Below are positions 36,138 through 44,184 of a DNA stretch of 64,000 nucleotides, piece by piece. Within the stretch, counting starts at the first letter, position 1. Every line of letters begins with the position of its first letter. The translations under genes were made by a program, and so were the position numbers. The DNA is taken from contig CAWBZL010000003.1 in the NCBI GenBank assembly GCA_963793275.1, positions 1,178,001 through 1,242,000 on the forward strand, read 5' to 3'. Source of the stretch: Marinirhabdus sp963793275 (lineage in GTDB: Bacteria; Bacteroidota; Bacteroidia; Flavobacteriales; Flavobacteriaceae). The notes beneath the pieces were generated by a model. It had not been told where the DNA came from and did no database searches. It was given only the letters and a program-made list of their open reading frames with translations.

Positions 36138-38231
36138 CTATTCTTCTAATTTTTGTTGGTAATACTCGTAAATTTTAAACTGCGAGCGTATTTTCTCTTT
36201 TTTATTCTTTCGGTAGGCGTTGTCTTGCTTTCTGGAAATTTTTCTTGCTTTCACATTATCACTCCAACCAATTGAAAAAGTATCGTTAATTTCGGCTTTA
36301 ATGTCTTCATCGTAGATAGGACAAGATATTTCTACCCTACTGTCCAGGTTTCTTCCCATAAAATCGGCAGAAGAAATATACATTTTCTGGTCTCCTCCGT
36401 TTTCAAAAATATACAATCTTGGGTGTTCCAAAAATTTATCGATGATACTTATTACTTCAATATTTTCACTCATTCCCTTAACGCCGGGAATGAGGCAACA
36501 TATTCCACGGATAATCATTTGTATTTTCACTCCTGCCCTGCTCGCTTCATAGAGCTTATCTATCATTTTAAAATCGGACAGACTATTCAGTTTTAATTTT
36601 ATGCCGCTGGGTCTGCCTAAGGAATGATTTTCAATTTCGGTCTCAATGAGGTTATAGATGGTATTTCTGGTATAATGCGGAGAAACAATGAGGTGGCGGT
36701 ATTTTTTAATTTTGTAGTTCACTTCAAAAAAATCGAACACTTTGTTTATTTCTTTACAAATCTTCTGGTTTGCGGTAAACAAGGTATAATCTGTATAAAT
36801 ACGTGCTGTAGATTCATTAAAATTCCCTGTGGAAACAAAGGCGTACCGTTTTAGCTTCTCACCTTCCAAACGCTCTACCAGGCAGGCTTTACAGTGTACT
36901 TTTAACCCGGCAACACCAAAAATTAAGCGAACTCCTTCACTCTGCATTTGCTCTGCATACCTAATATTTGCAGCTTCGTCAAAACGGGCCTGTAATTCTA
37001 TTTGTACGGTTACTTCTTTGCCGTTCTTAGCCGCATTAATAAGGGAGCTGGCGATATGAGATACTTCGGCTAACCTGTAAATGGTGATCTTAAAAGACTT
37101 CACTTTAGGGTCTAAAGCAGCTTCCCTTAAAAACTTTACGACGTACGAAAAAGTCTGGTAGGGTGCATAAAGCAAATAATCCTTTTCAGCTATCTTTCCG
37201 AACAAACTACCCTGCAGGCTCAACCCTTTAATGCGTAACGGTTCAATTTTTTTATACTGAAGGTGTGGCTTACCTAAACTGGGGAAATCTATATAATCGC
37301 GACGGTTGTGGTAGCGACCTCCGGGAATAATACTATCTGTATCGTCCACGCCCATCTTTTCCATTAAATAACGAAGGGTTTCTTTGTCTATACTTTTATC
37401 ATATACAAAACGAACAGGATCTCCCACGCTCCTGTTTTTAACACTTTTAGATATTTTTTCTATAAAACTACGGCTTAGATCGCTGTCTATGTCCAATTCT
37501 GCATCACGGGTAATTTTGATCATGTGTGCTGAAATACTAACATACTTAAAAATGCTGAAAATATTATCAAGGCAATACCTAATAAGGTCGTCCAGAATAA
37601 TAATGTATTGCTTTTCGCCATCGTTAGGAAGTACTACAAAACGGTCTATAGTGCGGGGGATCTCTATAAGTGCGTAATTATATTTGCTCTTAAAAGTTTC
37701 ATCCTCCTTGCTCATTTTCATCTTTACGGCTAAATAAGCTGCACTATCTTTTAGCGAAGGAAACTGCTCCAGCTCACCAATCATTATCGTTACGAGTGCC
37801 GGACTCACTTTATTAATAAAATAATCTGAAATAAAAGCACTTTGTGCTTCGGTAACTTCAGTTTCATCTACCATAAAGATATTTTCATCCTGTAATTTGG
37901 ACTCAATATCACTTAAAATTCTAAGGCTGGTTTTTTGTTGATTGATCACTGTTTGTGTAATCTCTGCCAGCAACTTTTTTGCTGTGATTCCGCCCAAAAA
38001 GTTGCGACCGCCCTTCCCGGCCTCGGCAATACGCTTTACAGTAGCGTACCGAACTTTAAAAAACTCATCCAGATTGTTGGAGAAAATTCCTAAAAACCGA
38101 AGCCTGTCTATTAACGGTGTGGTTTCGTCTTCGGCTTCCTGTAAAACCCGGGCATTAAATTTAAGCCAACTTAACTCACGGTTGTGATAGCTATTTACTA
38201 CAGAGGTAGTTTCGTCAATTTTTTCGGTCAT
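36138..38231 (-). CDS. ppk1: Polyphosphate kinase 1
   Basis: Enzyme of 697 residues making inorganic polyphosphate from ATP. NRELSWLKFNARVLQEA at the start, FRITIYRLAE-like FKITIYRLAEVSHIA in the catalytic part, VHCKACLVER with the phosphorylated His, and the C-terminal GRNLDSRVEISCPIYDE. It overlaps the sixA gene by 4 bp. Standard length. Confidence 0.95.
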   Translation of the reverse strand: MTEKIDETTSVVNSYHNRELSWLKFNARVLQEAEDETTPLIDRLRFLGIFSNNLDEFFKVRYATVKRIAEAGKGGRNFLGGITAKKLLAEITQTVINQQKTSLRILSDIESKLQDENIFMVDETEVTEAQSAFISDYFINKVSPALVTIMIGELEQFPSLKDSAAYLAVKMKMSKEDETFKSKYNYALIEIPRTIDRFVVLPNDGEKQYIIILDDLIRYCLDNIFSIFKYVSISAHMIKITRDAELDIDSDLSRSFIEKISKSVKNRSVGDPVRFVYDKSIDKETLRYLMEKMGVDDTDSIIPGGRYHNRRDYIDFPSLGKPHLQYKKIEPLRIKGLSLQGSLFGKIAEKDYLLYAPYQTFSYVVKFLREAALDPKVKSFKITIYRLAEVSHIASSLINAAKNGKEVTVQIELQARFDEAANIRYAEQMQSEGVRLIFGVAGLKVHCKACLVERLEGEKLKRYAFVSTGNFNESTARIYTDYTLFTANQKICKEINKVFDFFEVNYKIKKYRHLIVSPHYTRNTIYNLIETEIENHSLGRPSGIKLKLNSLSDFKMIDKLYEASRAGVKIQMIIRGICCLIPGVKGMSENIEVISIIDKFLEHPRLYIFENGGDQKMYISSADFMGRNLDSRVEISCPIYDEDIKAEINDTFSIGWSDNVKARKISRKQDNAYRKNKKEKIRSQFKIYEYYQQKLEE

Positions 38232-38716
38232 TTTTTTAAGTGTCTTGGGAATACTGTAGTTGCCGTTTTACCTGTAGAAATATCGCTCCAAGCATCCACG
38301 TCAAACTCAATAATTACAAATCCGCAGGTGGGCAAGTTGTCAATATACTCATTCCCTAACATATTCGCAATGCTGGTAAATGCATGATTGTGGCCTACGA
38401 TCATAGCGCATTCGAGGCTATTGTCCAGATTTTTAATGACTTCCATCACGTTTTGCCCACTAAAATCGTATAAACTGTGATCGGTAGAAAAATCTGCGTT
38501 GTCCACCTGAAATGCTTTTTTGAAATAGTTTGCTGTACTTAACGCACGAACCGCATCGCTGCTTATCATTTTTTGAGGTGCTTTATGGTTTTTTGCAACA
38601 TATTCAGAAACCAATACCCCATCTCTCCTACCGCGACCTTTTAAGGGTCTTTGGTGATCTATTACGTCGTGTTTCCAAGAAGATTTGGCGTGGCGCGCCA
38701 TATATAATGTTTTCAT
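38228..38716 (-). CDS. sixA: SixA-type histidine phosphatase
   Basis: Histidine-phosphatase-superfamily protein of 162 residues, with the RH catalytic motif in YMARHAKSSW (Arg8, His9), the RPLKGRGRRDG stretch and the second histidine in MIVGHNHAF. In E. coli SixA removes phosphate from phosphohistidine proteins. Here it is coupled (4-bp overlap) to polyphosphate kinase, itself an enzyme with a phosphohistidine intermediate. Confidence 0.9.
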   Translation of the reverse strand: MKTLYMARHAKSSWKHDVIDHQRPLKGRGRRDGVLVSEYVAKNHKAPQKMISSDAVRALSTANYFKKAFQVDNADFSTDHSLYDFSGQNVMEVIKNLDNSLECAMIVGHNHAFTSIANMLGNEYIDNLPTCGFVIIEFDVDAWSDISTGKTATTVFPRHLKK

Positions 38717-38875
38717 TTTTGGTTAATTTGTTAATTAGTTAACTGGGTACTTGGACCAATAGGTAATTGGCGGAATAAATTTTTAATTTATATTTCGTTG
38801 TTAGCTAGTGATATTTTTTTCTAGTTTCCAATGGCTACTTTTATTGGACTCGTCGCTCGCAACTCGCAAATCATA

Positions 38876-39520
38876 TTATGGTTGTAAGCGCTGTACTACC
38901 CACTCTTCATTATTTTTTGTATACCGAATTCTATCGTGTAATCTACTCGCTCTTCCCTGCCAGAATTCGAATTCGATAGGTTTTATTGCGTACCCTCCCC
39001 AGTTTGTTGGTTTTGGAATGTTTTGACCTTCAAATTGTTTCTCTAATGTGGCTAATTTTGCTTCCAGAGCTTCTCTGCTTTCAATAGGTTCAGATTGGTC
39101 TGAAACAATTGCTCCTAACTGACTCGCACGCGGTCGTTTGCTAAAATAGGCTGCAGATTTTTCTTCGGAAGTTTTATAAGCTTCTCCCTTAATGATAATT
39201 TGCTGTTCCAACGCCGGCCAGAAGAAGGAAAGACAAACCTGTTTGTTTCTTGCTATGCTTTCGCCTTTTTCACTTCCATAATTGGTGTAAAGTACAAAAC
39301 CATCTTCTGAAAATTCTTTGAGCAAGACTACTCTTCCTCTGGGAAAACCATCTACTCCAAATGTGCTAAGCGTCATTGCATTTACTTCTTCCACACTTTC
39401 TGAAGCTTCGGCTGCATGGAACCATTGCCCAAATTGCTGAAACGGATTTGAAGAAACATTTTCTAACGTAAGTTCCCCCTTTTCATACGATTTGCGATAG
39501 TCGTGCAACTTTTTACTCAT
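38876..39520 (-). CDS. pdxH: Pyridoxamine 5'-phosphate oxidase
   Basis: FMN enzyme of 214 residues that makes pyridoxal phosphate. The start is placed at MSKKLHDYRKSY, since the upstream in-frame 37 residues look unlike protein and relatives begin here. Motifs: GFPRGRVVLLKEF, YTNYGSEKG, FFWPALEQQIIIKG, FSKRPRASQLGA, and the end IEFWQGRASRLHDRIRY with the PLP-binding arginines, ending RLQP. Confidence 0.94.
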   Translation of the reverse strand: MSKKLHDYRKSYEKGELTLENVSSNPFQQFGQWFHAAEASESVEEVNAMTLSTFGVDGFPRGRVVLLKEFSEDGFVLYTNYGSEKGESIARNKQVCLSFFWPALEQQIIIKGEAYKTSEEKSAAYFSKRPRASQLGAIVSDQSEPIESREALEAKLATLEKQFEGQNIPKPTNWGGYAIKPIEFEFWQGRASRLHDRIRYTKNNEEWVVQRLQP

Positions 39521-39661
39521 AGTTGATAGCTTTTCCGTAAAAATACAAAGAAAGCCAGTGGTACAGCAGTACGGAAGTTTTAAATTTGGGTTAAATTTAA
39601 AAGAAGATCTTTCAGCAAAATATACCCTCAAGTGGGTATTTCATTATCCTGTAAAATCCTT

Positions 39662-39669
39662 TAAGTTTG
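39662..39669 (+). promoter_or_regulatory. -7 promoter box upstream of the 39695 lipoprotein gene
   Basis: TAAGTTTG matches TAnnTTTG exactly, 25 bp before the start codon. Confidence 0.5.
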
Positions 39670-39694
39670 CGACTTATTCTAAATTTAAATACTT

Positions 39695-40243
39695 ATGAAA
39701 AAATTCTTTTTATGTATGTTCGTAGTAGCTGCTACTCTTTCTGCTTGTGGTGATGACGATGAACCTATGACAGACGATGACTCTGGAGCTGGTCAGGGTG
39801 CTAAAGTTTTATCTTCCACACTTGTAGTTGACTATGCGAATAGTGACACACCAAGTACTGCACAAATTGTTATAGGCGAAGATGATATTGCAGGTGGATT
39901 TTCTAACGATTTTATTATAGGAACCTGCGCTGTTGAAGGTGATGGTGAAAGTACATCGTGTATTAATATTTTTGGAGCTTCTTTTGATGCAGGAGATAGT
40001 TTCGATTTGAGCGATTTTGAAACAAATTCGGTTTTAGAACTTGGGCTTACACTTGGCGACGTAAATGATAATGGTATATATTACAACATTTATACGTCTG
40101 GTACTTTCGAGGTAGTTTCTCACGAAAGAGATGATAAGGTTATAGAATTTAAATATAACCAGGTAAATTTAAGAACGCAAACAAATCCTGAAGGTGAATT
40201 CTTTTTTGTTGTAGTTAATGGAAACTTACGTGTACGTTACTAG
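39695..40243 (+). CDS. Hypothetical lipoprotein
   Basis: Protein of 182 residues with lipoprotein signal (FVVAATLSAC, lipid Cys 18) followed at once by an acidic run (GDDDEPMTDDDSG), the pattern of surface-exposed lipoproteins in Bacteroidota. The rest is beta-rich with two internal cysteines (GTCAVEG, TSCINIF) that could pair. No known domain recognised. Own promoter and strong terminator make it a single-gene unit. Confidence 0.75.
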   Translation: MKKFFLCMFVVAATLSACGDDDEPMTDDDSGAGQGAKVLSSTLVVDYANSDTPSTAQIVIGEDDIAGGFSNDFIIGTCAVEGDGESTSCINIFGASFDAGDSFDLSDFETNSVLELGLTLGDVNDNGIYYNIYTSGTFEVVSHERDDKVIEFKYNQVNLRTQTNPEGEFFFVVVNGNLRVRY

Positions 40244-40264
40244 AAACTAAATTATTTTCATTCT

Positions 40265-40293
40265 CAAAAAACACCCTCTGGGGTGTTTTTTTA
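40265..40293 (+). terminator. Strong Rho-independent terminator
   Basis: AAAAAACACCC, a 3-base loop TCT and GGGGTGTTTTTTT form a tight stem with a T-run, 21 bp after the lipoprotein stop. Confidence 0.9.
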
Positions 40294-40925
40294 TTCTTTA
40301 TTCCTGAGTATTTTACTCAAGAAAACTTCTTCAAAAGATACTTAAGCAGTCCGTAAAATTTTTTCCCTCTTTCGGCCTTTTCCAATTCCTCTATTAATTT
40401 ATCCCGAAAGCGTGTTTATTGGGTAAGAGAGTTGTCTTTGTCTTAAAGATTGGCACATATTACTCCTTTTATAAGGTTTGCACTGGGATGTAACGTTGCT
40501 TTAATAATAAAAGGCAACCGCTCTTTCCTGGCTCCAGGTTACTTAACATTGAATACGCAAAGCCATAAAATATAGTTACGTACGATAAGCTTTGAAGTCA
40601 ATAATAAAAAGTAAAAGCCAGATTGATGCAACACCTTCAAGAGGGAGTATTGTGTGCAATTTTACCATAAAATATAAGGCACCTGACATAGTTACAGGCG
40701 AAACTTAGAATCTGAATACATTATTTTAAAAGCCCTGAATTACCAGCATTAAAGGGATACAGTTTATTTACATCTCATAAATTGCCAGTTTTTAGCGTTT
40801 TAATGATCCCACCTTTGTTTTTGGTTGTTTGGAATGGTTTTAGCGAATATGGTGCTGTAAGTTTAAACTAGAATAGCTGCCGCGTAAGAATTATGCGAAA
40901 CGTATTTTAAATTAAAATATATAGA
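40294..40925. other. Long spacer with a possible minus-strand coding remnant
   Basis: About 630 bp without a full gene. On the minus strand from about 40416 to 40317 a 32-codon frame without a start reads like the charged C-terminus of a protein (DKLIEELEKAERGKKF, then LLKYLLKKFS and stop); the rest of the spacer shows no continuation. The last 110 bp may be a leader for the FKBP gene. No RNA motif recognised. Confidence 0.35.
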
Positions 40926-41372
40926 ATGAATCAAGTTAAAGAAAACAACACAGTAAAAGTACATTACACCGGGAAATTAACAGACGGACAAGTTTTTGAC
41001 AGCTCCGAAGGTAGAGAACCTTTAGAATTTACAGTAGGAAAAGGACAGATGATTCCTGGTTTTGAAAAAGGAGTGATCGATATGAAAATAAACGAGAAAA
41101 AAACCATTAAAATTTCCGAAGATGAAGCCTACGGAAGTGTTAATGAAGATCTAAAACAAGAAGTGCAAAAAAAGGAACTTCCTGAAGATATCGAACCAAA
41201 AGTTGGTATGACGTTAGTTTCTAAACATCCCAGCGGACAGGAGATGAATTTGCTCGTGACGGAAGTGAAAGACGAAAGTATTGTAATTGATGCAAATCAC
41301 CCATTAGCAGGAAAAGAGTTAATCTTTGATCTGGAAGTGGTAGAAATTAGAGATACAGAGCTTTCAGCATAG
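40926..41372 (+). CDS. FKBP-type peptidyl-prolyl isomerase, SlyD-like
   Basis: Cytoplasmic prolyl isomerase and chaperone of 148 residues. The FKBP core (VKVHYTGKLTDGQVFDSSEGREPLEFTVG ... MIPGFEKGVIDM) carries an inserted flap domain (about 65-125) as in SlyD, followed by NHPLAGKELIFDLEVVEI. It lacks the His-rich metal-binding tail of E. coli SlyD. Two hairpin terminators follow. Confidence 0.92.
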   Translation: MNQVKENNTVKVHYTGKLTDGQVFDSSEGREPLEFTVGKGQMIPGFEKGVIDMKINEKKTIKISEDEAYGSVNEDLKQEVQKKELPEDIEPKVGMTLVSKHPSGQEMNLLVTEVKDESIVIDANHPLAGKELIFDLEVVEIRDTELSA

Positions 41373-41396
41373 CATAAGCAATCTAATTTAATAGAT

Positions 41397-41432
41397 AACA
41401 GCCTTTTTAGATTTTATTCTAAAAAGGCTGTT
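41397..41432 (+). terminator. Terminator after the FKBP gene
   Basis: AACAGCCTTTTTAG pairs with CTAAAAAGGCTGTT around an 8-base loop, followed by a T-rich tract. It starts 25 bp after the stop. Confidence 0.85.
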
Positions 41433-41450
41433 GTTATTATTGCTACCAAT

Positions 41451-41483
41451 AAAAATTCAACCTCAGCAAGGTTGAATTTTTAT
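41451..41483 (-). terminator. Terminator after the GIN-domain gene
   Basis: AAAAATTCAACCT and AGGTTGAATTTTT form a 13-bp stem with a T-run on both strands. It lies 30 bp past the minus-strand stop and can also back up the preceding terminator. Confidence 0.8.
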
Positions 41484-41512
41484 GTATTACGCTTACAATA
41501 GTATAATACGTT

Positions 41513-42307
41513 CTAGAAACTAACTTTTGTAATCTCTGTTTCTCCAATAATGAGCCCTTTCTTCAAATTCGCCGTTCCGGAATAGGTGATGGTAGCTTCT
41601 CCATAGGATGTTATTTTAAGGGTTTCAGAAACATTAAACTGAAACGTCCCATCGCCATAGGCAGTTAGTTTGGTTTCCCTGTTTGCTGCATTGGCAGTAT
41701 TTACTTTGCTTTCTCCGTATGCAGTGATTTTTTGTTTTCCAACACTTCCTTTTGTAATTTCCAGGAAACTTTCTCCGTAGAGCGATACCAACAAGCTTTC
41801 TATAGCAACCTCATTCATATACACCTGAGACTCACCATAGATACTCATCTTTAATTTATCTGCTTTTAACGTACTTTCGAAAGTAAAATTTTCTTCTCCC
41901 CTCAAATCTAAGTTCTGTATGTTTTTATAGGTAACTATTGCTTTTACAACGGTTCCTTTATACAAATCTACTTTCTGCTTGTAGCCGTTTCTTTCTTCTT
42001 TTTTAGTACCGGTTACAATTCTTGCGTCTTCCAAGTATATATGTAATGCGTTGTTTTCAACTTCCACATTTAGCTTTTCCATTGACTCGGTTATAGACAC
42101 AACGGTGACAGATTCGTTATTTCCTTCTTTAAAAATAACCTCAATATGCGGACTTACAACAACCTTATTGAAACTTTCAACATTCATTATTTTGACTTGT
42201 GCAGTACTTGTATTTGAAAAAAGCAATAAAAAAAGTATGGGGAATACTGCTATTGCTGGATGTCTGGTATATTTTTCTAAACTGAATTGTAATCTATTTG
42301 TAAACAT
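41513..42307 (-). CDS. GIN-domain (DUF2807, head domain auto-transporter adhesin-like) protein
   Basis: Exported protein of 264 residues. A long N-terminus with a hydrophobic signal (AVFPILFLLLFSNTSTAQ) precedes a right-handed beta-helix-like part, where YGES or YGEA recurs roughly every 20 residues (SIYGESQVYM, SLYGESFLEI, AYGESKVNT, AYGDGTFQF, SYGEATITY). This is the GIN pattern. Probable periplasmic or surface protein of unknown function. Confidence 0.85.
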   Translation of the reverse strand: MFTNRLQFSLEKYTRHPAIAVFPILFLLLFSNTSTAQVKIMNVESFNKVVVSPHIEVIFKEGNNESVTVVSITESMEKLNVEVENNALHIYLEDARIVTGTKKEERNGYKQKVDLYKGTVVKAIVTYKNIQNLDLRGEENFTFESTLKADKLKMSIYGESQVYMNEVAIESLLVSLYGESFLEITKGSVGKQKITAYGESKVNTANAANRETKLTAYGDGTFQFNVSETLKITSYGEATITYSGTANLKKGLIIGETEITKVSF

Positions 42308-42474
42308 AATTTATGAATTTTAATTTCTTTAGTTTTTATAAAGAGTAATTGTCTTTTCAATTGTTACACTTTGGAATTTATTTTTATGAAAATTGTTTGA
42401 AACGTAGTGAAAAAGTTGCACAGTGGATTAGGACTCTTTTCAAAATGGATCTTATCCTTTCTTTTAAAACTATC

Positions 42475-44001
42475 TTAGTTCATTTTTGTAAACTCGTAAG
42501 GCGTGAACTCAATAAAATCGGCTACGGTTAGTGTAAGCCCTGTTACTTCACCATTTTTTAATTTGAAGGGCATTTCAACAACTCCAAACATTGAATTTGA
42601 ATAAGTACATAAATAGGTGTCATTTTGTAGGTGCTCTAATCTTCCTATTAGTGCTGGATGATTAGAAAAATGAATATTTAGGCTGTTGTTTTCTAACTTA
42701 ATTTCAATATCTCCATAAAGATCATTCGTGTAAGTTCCTGAAAACTTTCTCATCGGTATACTGGGTGTAGCCTTCAAACGAACCACTTTTTTTAAAGAAT
42801 CTATTCGTTGTTGTTCTTCGAATACTTTCTTCTTATAACGCTCAAGACCTTGCGTGCGGTAATCCTGATATGGCAATCCCAGAAAAGAATCTCGTATTTC
42901 ATCCGTCAGGTTTTGAAAAAAGCTATTATGATCTGTGTTGGTTAGCACCACTATTCCAAGTTTTTCTTCCGGAATAAATAATACCGAAGATAAAAAGCCA
43001 TTAACGCCTCCCGTATGAGAGTATACTAATTTTCCAGCACGGTCATTAATATCGAGTCCCATCCCATATAAATAAAAGTGTGTTTCTTTTTGATCTCTGG
43101 AATCTATTCCTAAGATAGCGGAAGGTCTTCTAATGGTTTTAATTCCGCGGGATGAAATACGTTGTTCGTCGCCAATTTTTCCATCATTTAACTGTGCAAA
43201 AAGCCATTGAGTCATATCTTTTACGCTGGAACTCATACTTCCCGCTGCAGCCAGGTTGTTGATATCCGGGACCGGAACTTCTGTTATGGTTGTACCAATT
43301 TTTGTATGTGGTACCGCAGCATTTGATGCGTCTTTAAATTCTGAAGGTAGCATAAGCGTTCTATTCATTTGTAAGGGTGCCAGAATACTATCCTTCACTG
43401 TTTCCTCCCAGGTCTTATTTATAATTCTTGGCAGTAGTTCGCCCGCAGTAACATATCCTGCATTACAATAACCCCATCCTGAACGGAAACTATGAGGCGC
43501 ATCAATTACGCTCATATTCTTGATCACATCGGCTCTTGATATAGTAGAAGTCCAGGCAGCAAAATCGCCCTGAAAGGTTTCAAAACCTATTCTGTGAGAA
43601 AGTAAATCAATTATATTCACATCCCTGCTTGCCAACGGATCTTTTAAGCGGAATTCGGGCATCCACTTTTGTATCTTATCCTCTAAACTCAACACACCAG
43701 ATTCCTGCAAAATTGAAAGTGTAGTAGCTGTAAAAGCTTTTGTGTTGGAACCAATCATAAATAACGTGTTTTCATCTACAGCTTCTGTACCATTAACTTT
43801 GGTAGTTCCAAAGCCTTTCATAAACACAACCTCATTATCCTTTACAATGGCAACCGATACTCCAGGGATTTGCCATGCTTCCATTCCTTGTGTGATATAA
43901 CTTCGTAAACTATCGGTAATGAAGGTTGGCAATGCTATTTCTTGCGCGTGAAATAGGAAGCTAGAGAATAGTAGGCTAAGGATTGTTATTGTTTTTTTCA
44001 T
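42475..44001 (-). CDS. Serine hydrolase (class C beta-lactamase family) with C-terminal DUF3471
   Basis: Exported penicillin-binding-like hydrolase of 508 residues. Signal peptide (TILSLLFSSFLFHAQ), catalytic SxxK in GSNTKAF, YxN in GYCNAGY, and HTGG in SHTGGVNGF. The C-terminal 100 residues (SIPMRKFSGTYTNDLYGDIEIKLENN) are a DUF3471 barrel. More likely a peptidase or esterase than a resistance enzyme. Stands alone. Confidence 0.88.
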   Translation of the reverse strand: MKKTITILSLLFSSFLFHAQEIALPTFITDSLRSYITQGMEAWQIPGVSVAIVKDNEVVFMKGFGTTKVNGTEAVDENTLFMIGSNTKAFTATTLSILQESGVLSLEDKIQKWMPEFRLKDPLASRDVNIIDLLSHRIGFETFQGDFAAWTSTISRADVIKNMSVIDAPHSFRSGWGYCNAGYVTAGELLPRIINKTWEETVKDSILAPLQMNRTLMLPSEFKDASNAAVPHTKIGTTITEVPVPDINNLAAAGSMSSSVKDMTQWLFAQLNDGKIGDEQRISSRGIKTIRRPSAILGIDSRDQKETHFYLYGMGLDINDRAGKLVYSHTGGVNGFLSSVLFIPEEKLGIVVLTNTDHNSFFQNLTDEIRDSFLGLPYQDYRTQGLERYKKKVFEEQQRIDSLKKVVRLKATPSIPMRKFSGTYTNDLYGDIEIKLENNSLNIHFSNHPALIGRLEHLQNDTYLCTYSNSMFGVVEMPFKLKNGEVTGLTLTVADFIEFTPYEFTKMN

Positions 44002-44111
44002 TGGGATGGTACTTATTTCTACTACATAGTAAAAAATACAATTTATGAATTATATCTAGAAATCGGTATCGAATAACAATGCTAGTTTAAAATCGTATTG
44101 TAAATTCAAAA

Positions 44112-44146
44112 AAAAAATCCCAACCTGATTATAGGTTGGGATTTTC
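44112..44146 (-). terminator. Terminator of dnaK
   Basis: AAAATCCCAACCT pairs with AGGTTGGGATTTT, 13-bp stem; on the minus strand a run of nine or more T follows. It lies about 40 bp after the dnaK stop. Confidence 0.9.
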
Positions 44147-44184
44147 TATTATATATATTCTGTACGCTGAACGTAGTGAAAACG

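Noticed and set aside
42349..42531. Small plus-strand frame between the GIN and serine hydrolase genes
   Set aside because: No start context and overlaps the 3' end of the hydrolase; the sequence does not look like a protein.
42475..44001. Beta-lactamase resistance gene
   Set aside because: The catalytic motifs are those of the wider serine hydrolase family, and the DUF3471 tail points to a peptidase or esterase rather than an AmpC enzyme.
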